Counted from the stretch's first letter, positions 25,470 through 33,754 are shown. The stretch is DNA of 38,055 bases from a bacterium (GCA_017480425.1 JAFVAR010000044.1:1-38055); one strand, 5' to 3'. The notes: generated from the letters alone by a model not told the origin. Made by a program: numbers and translations.

Positions 25470-26516
25470 ATGAGTTTAATTTCAATTTTAAAGAAAAAAA
25501 ATAAAAAAACTTTATTCACAACACCAAGCCACTCAGGAAGAATTTACATCCTAAAAAAATTTTATCAGTGGTATCGAGCCGACATTTCGGAAGTGGATGC
25601 CATAAATCCTACTGAAGCACTTGCCAAGGCGGAAGAAAAAGCAAGTAAGATATATGAAACAAAATCTACGAGCTTTTTAACCAACGGCTCTACCGGCGGA
25701 ATTTTGGCATCAGTTATTGCATCATGCAAACAAGGCGATAAACTTCTTATTTGGAAAAATTCACACCCATGTCATAAAAATGCAGGAACTCTTACAGGGG
25801 CTAAGATTATAGAATATGAATTGGAATATAACAGTAACTGGGGTATCTATGAAGCTTTGACTCCAAGACAGACAGAAGAGCTGCTAAAAAAACACAATCC
25901 AAAAGCAATAATTGTAACATCACCTTCGTATGAAGGAATTGTATCCGACATTGAATCAATAAGTAAAATCTGCAAAAAATACGGTGTTTACTTAATTGTT
26001 GATGAAGCACACGGAGCTCTTTATCCGTTCTCTGACAGACTGCCGAAAAGTGCAATTCCATATGCTGATTTTACCGTCCAATCGCTGCACAAAACAGCAG
26101 GAGGCATAAACCCGACAGCACTCTTGCATTGCAACTGTGAATTGAATGTAAAACAAGCTCTTGCTCTCATAACGACAACTTCGCCATCTTATCCTATGCT
26201 TGCGACAATAGAAGCTAACATAAATTTCTTAAATTCAAAAAGAGGAAGAAAAAAAATCGAAGAACTTATTGACAGAATAGTTGAACTCAGATCGAAACTT
26301 ACTAATTTTGAATTTTATGGTGATGACGTAACCAAAATTTTAATAAAAAAGCAAGGTTTAAGCGGATACGAACTTTCTGATATCCTTTTTGATAGATATA
26401 ATATAGAAGATGAAAAAACTAACGAAAAATCAACAATGCTCTTAACCGGAATCGGAACAGACAAAACAAAGCTTGCAAAGCTTGAAAAACTCAAAAATTT
26501 CAATTTTACTAAGTAA
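25470..26516 (+). CDS. Orn/Lys/Arg decarboxylase-family PLP protein, short form
   Basis: The frame is open from 25365, but the first 35 codons are hydrophobic AT-rich noise; MSLISILKKK at 25470 matches the family start. The 348-aa product has the fold-type I PLP domain: TPSHSG, STGGILASVIASC, VDEAHGA (Asp to the pyridine nitrogen) and SLHKTAGG with Schiff-base Lys208. The small domain ends in GLSGYELSDILFDRYNIEDE. The approximately 100-residue C-terminal domain found in 450-490 aa SpeA/YaaO-type enzymes is absent, so activity may differ. No Shine-Dalgarno is present: TTGTTG-17 nt-TATTAT abuts the ATG, implying a leaderless mRNA. Arginine or lysine decarboxylation is the family role; the substrate is not deducible. 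Confidence 0.85.
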   Translation: MSLISILKKKNKKTLFTTPSHSGRIYILKKFYQWYRADISEVDAINPTEALAKAEEKASKIYETKSTSFLTNGSTGGILASVIASCKQGDKLLIWKNSHPCHKNAGTLTGAKIIEYELEYNSNWGIYEALTPRQTEELLKKHNPKAIIVTSPSYEGIVSDIESISKICKKYGVYLIVDEAHGALYPFSDRLPKSAIPYADFTVQSLHKTAGGINPTALLHCNCELNVKQALALITTTSPSYPMLATIEANINFLNSKRGRKKIEELIDRIVELRSKLTNFEFYGDDVTKILIKKQGLSGYELSDILFDRYNIEDEKTNEKSTMLLTGIGTDKTKLAKLEKLKNFNFTK

Positions 26517-26534
26517 AATTTATGTTATTATAAT
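26505..26534 (+). promoter_or_regulatory. promoter implying leaderless radical SAM mRNA
   Basis: TTTACT (26505-26510) and TATAAT (26529-26534) are 18 nt apart, and the ATG follows the -10 box after only 3 nt. Transcription would start at or within the first codons, so translation is probably leaderless, or else the gene depends on upstream read-through. Confidence 0.5.
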
Positions 26535-26537
26535 TTT

Positions 26538-29093
26538 ATGAACTGCTTTTTTAGAAATCAGCACGAAGCATTATATAATGCAACAAAACCGTATCAGTAC
26601 GTCGGCGGAGAATTTTTATCCTGCAATAAAGATTTTGATTCCGCTTCAGTTAGATTTGCATTTGTGTTTCCAGATAAATACGAAATAGGAATAAGCAACC
26701 TTGGAGTACGTATAATCTATGACAGAGTGAATTCTTATAAAGCAAAAGACGGTTCAAGTCCATTTATGGCAGACAGATCTTATGCGCCCGAGCCTGATTT
26801 TAAACCTGAATTTTTATATGGAGTAGAATCAAAGCATGCATTAAAAGATTTTGACGGAATTGGATTTTCTTTACAGTATGAACTTTCTTATCCGACAGTT
26901 TTGAAAATGCTCGAAATGTCCGGAGTCGGAGTAAAAAATTCCGAACGGGGTGAAAACGAGCCGATTGTATTTGCCGGAGGCCCATGCGCCTTTAATCCTC
27001 TACCCATGGCTGATTTCATTGACGTTTTCTGCATTGGTGACGGCGAAGATATGATGGTTGATGTATGTAAAGTACTGGAAAAAACAAAAGGAATGTCCAG
27101 AGAAGAGCGAATAAAAGAACTCTGCAAAATTGAAGGCTGTTGGAGCGGGGGTAAATATACAGAAACAAATACAGTTACCAAGCGGATTGCACCTTTAACA
27201 TTAGAGAATGCTTCTACTTCTTATCCGATACCATTTTCAAGCTCGGTTCATGACAGAGCAATTGTAGAAATCCGCAGAGGATGCGGCCGCATGTGCAGAT
27301 TCTGTCAGCCCGGACACGTTACTTTACCTGTTAGAGAACGAGAGGCTGAAGACATAATAAAAATAACCAAAGAACTTATCAACAATACAGGATACGAAGA
27401 ATATTCTCTTTTATCACTATCCTCTAATGATTATTCAAATATATCAGAAGTAATAAAAGAACTTTCCGTTGATTTTAACAAACGAAAAATTAATGTATCT
27501 TTACCCAGTCAAAGGATTGACGGATTCAGCCTTGAACTTGCGAATTTAATGCAATCTGTCAGAAAATCCGGAATGACACTGGCTCCGGAAGCGGGAAGCC
27601 AAAGACTTAGGAATGTTATTAAAAAAAATATAAACGAAGACCAAATTATAAATGCAGCTCTTACACTTTATGAAAACGGATGGAATAAATTAAAATTTTA
27701 TTTTATTGCCGGTTTGCCTACTGAAACAACCGAAGACATGGACGAAATGGCAAACCTATTAGATAAAATAAAATACAGAGCAAAACAAATAAAAAAAGAA
27801 AAAGAGCTGAATTATGGTTTTGAAATAACGTGCACTGTATCAATCTTTGTACCAAAACCGTTTACTCCGTTTCAATGGTGTCCTCAAATGGATTTAAGCA
27901 TTGTATCAGAACACATAAGATATCTCAAAGAAAAAACAAAACATATTAAGGGGCTTAAAATTAATTACCATGAAAGCTCAGTTTCTCAAATAGAAGCGGT
28001 TTTGACAAGAGGTGACAAGGCTTTATGCGATTATATTTATGCTTTATATAAACATGGATGCTATCTTGATACGTGGGGAGAATATTTTGATAAGGATATT
28101 TGGGAAGAAACCGCAAAAGAATGTGGTTTTACCCTTCAAGAAAAAGCTCAAAAAGAATATAATTTGGAAGAAACACTGCCCTGGGACTTTATAAATGTAG
28201 GAGTTTCAAAAGAGTGGCTGCAAAAAGAATTTGAAATTGCAATGATGCAAGGTAATGAGTTTAACCTGCAAAAGACATGTGAACATAATTGCGTAAATTG
28301 CGGAGTATGCAAATCTCTAAAAACAAAAAAAATTCTGGCTAAACCGTATAAAGCATCTGATATTGCTCAACATGTCTTAGATACTAAACCTATTGATCCT
28401 ACACGAGTGAATCGAGATCCGAATATTCCTATTTATAAATACAGACTAAAAATTACCAAAAAGGGATTACTAAAGTATTTTTCCCATCTTGATTGGCAAA
28501 ATACTTTTCATAAATGTCTGCAAAGAAGCGGATTAAATATGGTTTATTCTTTGGGATTTAATCCTACAATGAAAGTTTCTATGGGCATTGCGCTGCCGCT
28601 ATTTGCCCAAAGTGAAGGTGAACTTATTGATATAGAGATTTATGACAACTTAAATCCCGAAGAGATTATCAATATCATAAATCCCAAATTACCTGACGGA
28701 GCAAAAATCATTGACGCTAAACAAATAGAACATTCAGAGCCTGCAGTTGATATAAAAGCTCACTGGGCTGAATACAAGATTTTTCCTTATAAAAAAACTG
28801 ACTCTGACTTTTCAATAGACGATTTTTATCACGAAACCGAAAAAATTCTTAAATCAAAAGAAATTTTAATCACAAAGAAAAATAAAAAAGGAATTGAAAA
28901 AACAGCTGATTTTAAAAAATCTGTTGGTTCATACAGATTTGACAATGGAGCGCTTTATATTCATCTCAAAGTCGGTCAAGGTTCAGATATTCCGGCACTT
29001 CGGGCAGATGATTTAATGAAACTTGTTAATCCAAACCAAATTTATGAAATTACAAGACTTAAATTTCTTGATGAAAAATTAAACGAAATGTAA
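26538..29093 (+). CDS. radical SAM protein fused to DUF2344 (TIGR03960/TIGR03936 type)
   Basis: This 851-aa fusion begins with a B12-binding-like Rossmann region (about 20-200), which includes ANTIGEN-free family blocks such as DKYEIGISNLGVRIIYD and GGPCAFNPLPMADFID. The radical SAM core (about 235-500) has C249, C253 and C256 in the CxxxCxxC 4Fe-4S site (RRGCGRMCRFCQPG). A further cysteine cluster lies near residues 575-592 (CEHNCVNCGVC). From about 630 the DUF2344 domain runs to the end (YFSHLDWQNTFHKCLQRSG, YSLGFNPTMKVSMG). The family is widespread but uncharacterised and is often next to RNase G/E, as here. No Shine-Dalgarno is visible; see the promoter entry. Possible roles in RNA or tRNA modification are conjecture. 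Confidence 0.9.
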   Translation: MNCFFRNQHEALYNATKPYQYVGGEFLSCNKDFDSASVRFAFVFPDKYEIGISNLGVRIIYDRVNSYKAKDGSSPFMADRSYAPEPDFKPEFLYGVESKHALKDFDGIGFSLQYELSYPTVLKMLEMSGVGVKNSERGENEPIVFAGGPCAFNPLPMADFIDVFCIGDGEDMMVDVCKVLEKTKGMSREERIKELCKIEGCWSGGKYTETNTVTKRIAPLTLENASTSYPIPFSSSVHDRAIVEIRRGCGRMCRFCQPGHVTLPVREREAEDIIKITKELINNTGYEEYSLLSLSSNDYSNISEVIKELSVDFNKRKINVSLPSQRIDGFSLELANLMQSVRKSGMTLAPEAGSQRLRNVIKKNINEDQIINAALTLYENGWNKLKFYFIAGLPTETTEDMDEMANLLDKIKYRAKQIKKEKELNYGFEITCTVSIFVPKPFTPFQWCPQMDLSIVSEHIRYLKEKTKHIKGLKINYHESSVSQIEAVLTRGDKALCDYIYALYKHGCYLDTWGEYFDKDIWEETAKECGFTLQEKAQKEYNLEETLPWDFINVGVSKEWLQKEFEIAMMQGNEFNLQKTCEHNCVNCGVCKSLKTKKILAKPYKASDIAQHVLDTKPIDPTRVNRDPNIPIYKYRLKITKKGLLKYFSHLDWQNTFHKCLQRSGLNMVYSLGFNPTMKVSMGIALPLFAQSEGELIDIEIYDNLNPEEIINIINPKLPDGAKIIDAKQIEHSEPAVDIKAHWAEYKIFPYKKTDSDFSIDDFYHETEKILKSKEILITKKNKKGIEKTADFKKSVGSYRFDNGALYIHLKVGQGSDIPALRADDLMKLVNPNQIYEITRLKFLDEKLNEM

Positions 29094-29137
29094 TTTATTT
29101 TTTAGCAAAATTTTTATTTATATATTTTATAACCTAT

Positions 29138-29896
29138 ATGAAAGTTCAGAGCATAAATAAACAAAATATTTACTCAAACTGTCAAACATTGACATTCAAA
29201 GCAAATCCTATAATGTCAATGAAATGCGCATTTAAACGAACATCTGCCCCGAAACGTTATTTTAAAATTTCACCATTTTTGGAAGCAAGACAAATTTTTG
29301 ATAATTTATGGAAAGAATTGTTACTGCCGGAACAGCTCAAACCGCCGGTATGCTTTGGAAACTTCAGAAAAAGTTATATTATGGGGCTTGATATCACTAA
29401 CCTATGTATTAATGTTAATTGCAATAAAACTTCTTTTGGAATGCACCTAAGAAACAAAACGGGCGCTACAAAAGCGAGTTTCAGACACGAGATTGAGCAT
29501 TTACAACAAGTTTGGCTTGTTACAAGATACCTTGGGACTGAAAATATCGCAAAAAAATATAAAGAAGAGACAGGAGAAGCACCTTCTGCATACAAAATTA
29601 CGTACATGAAAAATGTAGAAAGAACCTTTGGAAAAATTGAACCAAACTCGGGAGAAGAAATACTTGCCAAAATATATGTTGATGCAATAGAAAACTACCC
29701 GGAAATATCAGAAAAAGCAACGTTTAACATCACAGGCATTATAAAAGATATAATTGCCGGTATAAAATACTATTTCAATCCTCTGGAGCAGCATGCAAGA
29801 ATTGCTGAAAAAGAGTACCAGCCTGGCATATTAAAGCTGTGCGCCGAAACAATAAAAGAAGCATATAAAATTATAAAATTCTATGTAAGCAAATAA
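29138..29896 (+). CDS. hypothetical protein with TFKAN tag and HExxH motif
   Basis: This 252-aa protein is not recognised as a known family. It opens MKVQSINKQN and carries LTFKANP at 18-24, the N-terminal F-x-(G/A/S) tag. A single HExxH motif, H117-E118-I-E-H121, lies at the start of a helix (FRHEIEHLQQVW), and E152/E163/E170 or later acids could be the third ligand, suggesting a zincin-type protease; this is inference from the motif only. The C-terminus is amphipathic helical. No signal peptide is seen. There is no Shine-Dalgarno; TATAAC ends 4 nt before the ATG, consistent with a leaderless transcript. It is 44 nt after the radical SAM gene. Confidence 0.7.
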   Translation: MKVQSINKQNIYSNCQTLTFKANPIMSMKCAFKRTSAPKRYFKISPFLEARQIFDNLWKELLLPEQLKPPVCFGNFRKSYIMGLDITNLCINVNCNKTSFGMHLRNKTGATKASFRHEIEHLQQVWLVTRYLGTENIAKKYKEETGEAPSAYKITYMKNVERTFGKIEPNSGEEILAKIYVDAIENYPEISEKATFNITGIIKDIIAGIKYYFNPLEQHARIAEKEYQPGILKLCAETIKEAYKIIKFYVSK

Positions 29897-29933
29897 TAAT
29901 ACTAGTTTAAGATTTATTTAAATAATTGCACAC

Positions 29934-29962
29934 TTTACAATTCTAAAAAAATTTTGTATCAT
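29934..29962 (+). promoter_or_regulatory. sigma-70 promoter of the RNase E/G gene
   Basis: TTTACA (29934-29939) and TATCAT (29957-29962) are separated by 17 nt. Transcription starting near 29970 gives a leader of about 240 nt before the preferred start codon at 30212. The leader has an 8-bp hairpin (29978-29985 with 29998-30005) and two mutually exclusive hairpins (30035-30049 or 30044-30067). Confidence 0.65.
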
Positions 29963-30211
29963 AAGAGTATAAGTTTATCTTTGAATGATGTTTTATGTTC
30001 AAAGAAAACTAAAAAGGTTTTAAAAACAAATAACAGATTTTAAAAATCTATACGGATATATAGATTTATGAGTGACAGTCTGTTCATACATCTAAAACCG
30101 AAGGGTATCGGTCATCGTATTGTGCGGGAATATACAACGGATATTATTCAATATTACCCCATAATAACCAAAACCCATAGAGAAACGCATTTAGTAAAAA
30201 GGATTCAAAAG

Positions 30212-31945
30212 ATGAAAGAAGCAATAGCTAACAAAATCATCATAGCTGAGCGTGATAATATCGCTGCAGTTATGGAAAACGGAAAAGTTGCAGAGTTTTA
30301 TGTACACAGAGGAGAAATTATTTTAGGCGATGTTTATCTGTGCCAGGTGGAAAATATTCTACCCTCTATTGAAGCAGCTTTTGTTAATGTAGGTTCTGAT
30401 AAGATGGGGTTTTTACATGCACAGGATGTTGGCGGTAAAGGCGCACTTCAAGACAAACTTAAGCCGAAACAAAAACTTGTTGTACAAGTTGTAAAAGAGC
30501 CCGTAGGACATAAAGGTCCTCGTGTTACAACAGAGATTTCTCTTCCGGGAAGATTTCTTGTACTTATGCCAAATGAAGCAGGTATAAATGTTAGTAAAAA
30601 AATAACTTCAGCTAAAGAAAGAGCAAGATTAAAATCTATTGTAAATCTGCTTAAACCTGTAGGAGTCGGTATAATTGTCAGAACAGAAGCTGAAGGTCAA
30701 ACAGAAGCAGATATCCAAGAAGATTTGGAAATTCTTCTTGAAAAATGGAATAATATAGTTACATCGGCAGAAAGCCTTACGCCACCAAGTCTTTTATACA
30801 GAGACCAAGATTTATTATATCGTGTTATAAGAGAAGCTTGTAATGAAGAAACTCAAGAAATTATTGTAGATACTGCTTTTGCAATGAACAGAGTACAAAA
30901 TATTCTGCAAAATTGGCACATGAACAAAAATATTAATGTGACTTTATACAAAGGTTCGGAGCCTTTACTTGTTGCAATGGATATTCATAAAGAAATTAAA
31001 GCAGCTCTACAGATGAAGGTTAATCTTCCGTCAGGCGGGTATTTATTTATCCAAACTACAGAAGCATTAACCGTTATTGATGTTAACAGCGGTAAATTCA
31101 CAAACTCTGCAACCCAAGATGAAACAATTCTTAAGACAAACATAGAGGCAGTTCACGAAATTGCACGTCAATTAAGATTAAGAAACATTGGCGGTATGAT
31201 AATTATCGACTTTATTGATATGACAAGCCGCATTGATAAACTTACCATGATGGAAGAACTGGAAATGGCAGTTGAAGCTGATAAAGCAAAACCGCAAGTA
31301 GGTCAGCTATCCGACTTAGGTCTGGTAGAAATGACTCGTCACAGACAGGGGCAAGCTATAAGCGAAATATTTGCAAAAAGATGTCCTCACTGTCAAGGTA
31401 ACGGATACATAATGGAAGATATGAAGTTTGCATCAGCAACCGCTGAAGGTGAGTACAGGGCTAAAGCCGCAAAAATAAAACTTCCTGCCGGAGATAAAAA
31501 ACGATTCCCGAACAATAAGTTCAATAACAAAAATAACAATGAACCAAAAGAAATAATTCAGAATGTTCAGGAAGAAAAACTTGAACCGACAGAGAATCCT
31601 TCTGTTACAGCTCAAGAAACCGTCACTGAAATAAAGGAAGAAAAAACCGCAAAAAAAACTCGCCAAACAAGAGGCAAAGGACGCAAAAAAATACAGGAAT
31701 CTGACGTAAAATCGGAAGAAAACATGGCACAAACTGTTCTTACCGCAAATTCTGAAATAGAACCTGTTATTCCCAAAGAAGCTGCAAAACAAGAACAACC
31801 AAAAACAGAAGATATAACAGTTGAACAAAAAGAACCTGCAAAGGAAGAAGCTGAAGAAAAGAAACCTGTTAAGCGTTCACGCAGACCAAACAGAAACTCT
31901 CAAAAAAGAACCAAGAGGACTACAAAGAAAAATGATGAAGAATAA
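30212..31945 (+). CDS. rne/rng: ribonuclease E/G
   Basis: The start at 30212 has AAAGGAT upstream and gives the usual family N-terminus (KEAIANKIIIAERDNIAAV); the frame remains open to an ATG at 30068 without a ribosome site. The 577-aa protein has the S1 domain inserted early (about 35-115), the 5'-sensor/RNase H-like region, the DNase I-like catalytic domain with TVIDVNSGK and IIIDFIDM supplying the metal-binding Asp residues, and the CPHC zinc-link (C391, C394) for dimerisation. A disordered tail of about 165 residues rich in Lys, Glu and Arg patches (KKTRQTRGKGRKK, KRSRRPNRN) replaces the enterobacterial degradosome scaffold and may bind RNA. It sits next to the radical SAM/DUF2344 gene, a recurrent neighbour. 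Confidence 0.93.
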   Translation: MKEAIANKIIIAERDNIAAVMENGKVAEFYVHRGEIILGDVYLCQVENILPSIEAAFVNVGSDKMGFLHAQDVGGKGALQDKLKPKQKLVVQVVKEPVGHKGPRVTTEISLPGRFLVLMPNEAGINVSKKITSAKERARLKSIVNLLKPVGVGIIVRTEAEGQTEADIQEDLEILLEKWNNIVTSAESLTPPSLLYRDQDLLYRVIREACNEETQEIIVDTAFAMNRVQNILQNWHMNKNINVTLYKGSEPLLVAMDIHKEIKAALQMKVNLPSGGYLFIQTTEALTVIDVNSGKFTNSATQDETILKTNIEAVHEIARQLRLRNIGGMIIIDFIDMTSRIDKLTMMEELEMAVEADKAKPQVGQLSDLGLVEMTRHRQGQAISEIFAKRCPHCQGNGYIMEDMKFASATAEGEYRAKAAKIKLPAGDKKRFPNNKFNNKNNNEPKEIIQNVQEEKLEPTENPSVTAQETVTEIKEEKTAKKTRQTRGKGRKKIQESDVKSEENMAQTVLTANSEIEPVIPKEAAKQEQPKTEDITVEQKEPAKEEAEEKKPVKRSRRPNRNSQKRTKRTTKKNDEE

Positions 31946-32399
31946 AATTGCATCAATATTAATTATTATATCTTTAGGCTTGCCTGTATTGGCAAGCCCG
32001 GAGGATATTAATTCTACGGTTAGTAACCATCCTACAAATGAATTAATTAAAGAAGATTCAACGAACCTTGAAGAATTTAATCCGTTTGCTGATATTCCGG
32101 AAGTTTCAAATACAGATAAATCCGAACAGGAAGAAATCAAAACCGAAGAAACAGATACAACGCCCTATAAACAACCTGTTAGCAAGAAAAAAATAATAAA
32201 AAAATTCATACTTGCAATGCTTGGAGTAGGAATTTCTTCTGTTTTTATCTTTGGCATTTTAAGTATTTATAACAAAATTAGAAACTATTTTATAAACACG
32301 GAAGATGAAACTATAAAAAGAGAAACTCCGCTTGAAACGCCTGAAAGCATACAGGAAGCGGTTAGAACGTTTGTTGACAAGACAAAATGGGATAATTAG
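31932..32399 (+). CDS. hypothetical exported/membrane protein
   Basis: A 155-aa protein of unknown function. The ATG at 31932 (a second follows at once) lies inside the last codons of the RNase gene, overlapping by 14 nt, and gives a signal peptide or anchor (KNKIASILIIISLGLPVLA). An acidic, disordered stretch (about 25-85) follows, then a second transmembrane helix (about 95-118, FILAMLGVGISSVFIFGIL) and a charged cytoplasmic or periplasmic tail. Longer open-frame starts within the RNase gene are rejected because they lack a ribosome site. Its stop is 3 nt before rsmI, so the three genes are cotranscribed. Confidence 0.75.
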   Translation: MMKNKIASILIIISLGLPVLASPEDINSTVSNHPTNELIKEDSTNLEEFNPFADIPEVSNTDKSEQEEIKTEETDTTPYKQPVSKKKIIKKFILAMLGVGISSVFIFGILSIYNKIRNYFINTEDETIKRETPLETPESIQEAVRTFVDKTKWDN

Positions 32400-32402
32400 T
32401 TT

Positions 32403-33221
32403 ATGACCCGTGAATTTGATTTTTACGTAGTTCCGACACCAATAGGAAATATCTCTGACATAACTCTGCGAGCTATTGAAACTCTCAAAAATGTTGATTT
32501 TATTGCATGTGAAGATACAAGAACAACTCAGAAGTTGCTTAACCATTACAATATTAAGACGAAGTGCATCTCATACCACAAATTTAACGAAAAAGAACGC
32601 ATTGAGTTCTTTTTGAGAGAGTTAAATTCCGGTAAAAAAATTGCTCTCGTTTCAGACGCAGGAACACCTTTGATTTGTGATCCAGGAGAAATTATAATTG
32701 AAGAACTTACAAAAAACGGATTCTCTGTAACGTCACTCCCCGGAGCATGCGCTGTATCAACCTTTTTATCACATATTCCGAGAAAAGGAGATGAATACAC
32801 ATTTATCGGATTTATGCCAAGAAAAGAAGAACAAATAAAAGAATTGGCTAAAAAGCATTTGTTAAACAACTTAGTTTTTTATGAATCTCCGGAAAGAATC
32901 ATGAAGACTTTAAAAATAATAAGTATAATACGTCCAAATGCACAAATAGCAATCGGAAGAGAACTTTCCAAATTATTTGAAGAAGTTGTTTACGATAGCA
33001 TTTCTAGTGTTCTTGAACGCTTCAAAGAAGGCATAAAGGGCGAAATAGTATGCATGATATATGCAGAAGACGAAAATCCTCTGATGAAAGATTTTGAATT
33101 TAAGGTTAAAGAGCTGAAAAATAAAGGCTTTAAGGATAAAGAAATATCGACAATTCTGTCAACTTTATATAATGTTAACAAGAACAAAATATACCAAATT
33201 GCCCTAAATACAGAGCTTTAG
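32403..33221 (+). CDS. rsmI: 16S rRNA (cytidine1402-2'-O)-methyltransferase RsmI
   Basis: This 272-aa enzyme of the tetrapyrrole-methylase (SpoU-unrelated) fold methylates the ribose of C1402 in the 30S decoding centre. Family motifs are PTPIGNISDITLRAIE near the start, FIACEDTRTTQKLLNHY, LVSDAGTPLICDPG (the SAM-binding loop), LPGACAVSTFLS and FYESPERIMKTL, and GRELSKLFEEV. The C-terminal 50 residues form the HTH-like tail. The length is normal. It starts 3 nt after the previous stop (TAGTTTATG) without its own Shine-Dalgarno, indicating re-initiation. Confidence 0.95.
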   Translation: MTREFDFYVVPTPIGNISDITLRAIETLKNVDFIACEDTRTTQKLLNHYNIKTKCISYHKFNEKERIEFFLRELNSGKKIALVSDAGTPLICDPGEIIIEELTKNGFSVTSLPGACAVSTFLSHIPRKGDEYTFIGFMPRKEEQIKELAKKHLLNNLVFYESPERIMKTLKIISIIRPNAQIAIGRELSKLFEEVVYDSISSVLERFKEGIKGEIVCMIYAEDENPLMKDFEFKVKELKNKGFKDKEISTILSTLYNVNKNKIYQIALNTEL

Positions 33222-33262
33222 AATTTAAATGTAAATATTTGTAACAATTTGTATCAAAATCC

Positions 33263-33289
33263 TAAAGTTTTTGAAAAAAATGCCGATAA
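33263..33289 (+). promoter_or_regulatory. sigma-28 (FliA) promoter, exact consensus
   Basis: TAAAGTTT (33263-33270), an 11-nt spacer and GCCGATAA (33282-33289) match the enterobacterial sigma-28 consensus at all 16 defined bases. It lies 46 nt before the ATG of the 51-aa ORF, 42 nt after the rsmI stop. Confidence 0.88.
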
Positions 33290-33334
33290 CTATAGTACGG
33301 AAACGAAATAGTTAACGGAAAGGACAAAAAGGAT

Positions 33335-33490
33335 ATGTTGAAAAAAATTCTAACCCCAACAAACAACACATTTAGCGGAGTTGAGTTCATATTAAGAGGG
33401 GCTAAAAAACGACGAGCAATGGCAGTTTCAAATGCAGTAGCAATTAATGCCGAATCAGGAATTCAAACAAAATTGCAAGCTGTAAAATAG
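33335..33490 (+). CDS. 51-aa sigma-28-controlled protein with F-S-G tag
   Basis: This small ORF reads MLKKILTPTNNTFSGVEF... and ends ...TKLQAVK. TFSG lies at 12-15, matching the F-x-G motif of other hypotheticals here. A basic centre (RGAKKRR, about 21-27) precedes an Ala/Asn/Gln-rich segment that could form a helix. It has no hydrophobic signal or membrane helix. AAAGGACAAAAAGG provides a ribosome site and the sigma-28 promoter supplies transcription; a terminator at 33569-33598 follows. That combination makes it a real gene despite its size. Function is unknown; regulation suggests a link with motility or a flagellar-coupled programme. Confidence 0.8.
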   Translation: MLKKILTPTNNTFSGVEFILRGAKKRRAMAVSNAVAINAESGIQTKLQAVK

Positions 33491-33568
33491 AATGCTGAAT
33501 TCTCATCAGCATCCAACCTTAAGGAAGTATGGAACTGTCCGAATTAAGATAGATGAGAGTATAAAAGA

Positions 33569-33598
33569 CCTCGATTCTTAAAGCGAATCGAGGTTTTT
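33569..33598 (+). terminator. terminator of the 51-aa ORF transcript
   Basis: A perfect 9-bp stem CCTCGATTC/GAATCGAGG with a 7-nt loop is followed by T5. It ends the short sigma-28 transcript and isolates it from the tRNA-Ser promoter 18 nt downstream. Confidence 0.9.
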
Positions 33599-33615
33599 AA
33601 TATTTATAAAACACT

Positions 33616-33643
33616 TTTACAAAAAAAATATTTATGCTATTAT
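33616..33643 (+). promoter_or_regulatory. promoter of tRNA-Ser
   Basis: TTTACA (33616-33621) and TATTAT (33638-33643) are separated by 16 nt; the predicted start is a few bases before the tRNA 5' end at 33659. Confidence 0.7.
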
Positions 33644-33658
33644 GAACATGTTCGCTAA

Positions 33659-33751
33659 GGAGACGTGGCCGAGTAGGCTGAAGGCGGCACCCTGCTAAGG
33701 TGTTATGTGGGGCAACCTGCATCCAGGGTTCGAATCCCTGCGTCTCCGCCA
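33659..33751 (+). tRNA. tRNA-Ser, anticodon GCU
   Basis: The 93-nt class II tRNA has the acceptor pair GGAGACG/CGTCTCC, discriminator G and encoded CCA, a D arm, anticodon stem GCACC/GGTGT with loop CTGCTAA (anticodon GCT, reading AGC and AGU), a long variable arm, and T arm CAGGG-TTCGAAT-CCCTG. It has its own promoter and terminator. Confidence 0.97.
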
Positions 33752-33754
33752 TTT

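Noticed and set aside
30068..30211. N-terminal extension of RNase E/G starting at ATG 30068
   Set aside because: The extension has no family similarity and no ribosome site, while ATG 30212 has AAAGGAT and gives the normal N-terminus. Leaderless use of 30068 cannot be fully excluded.
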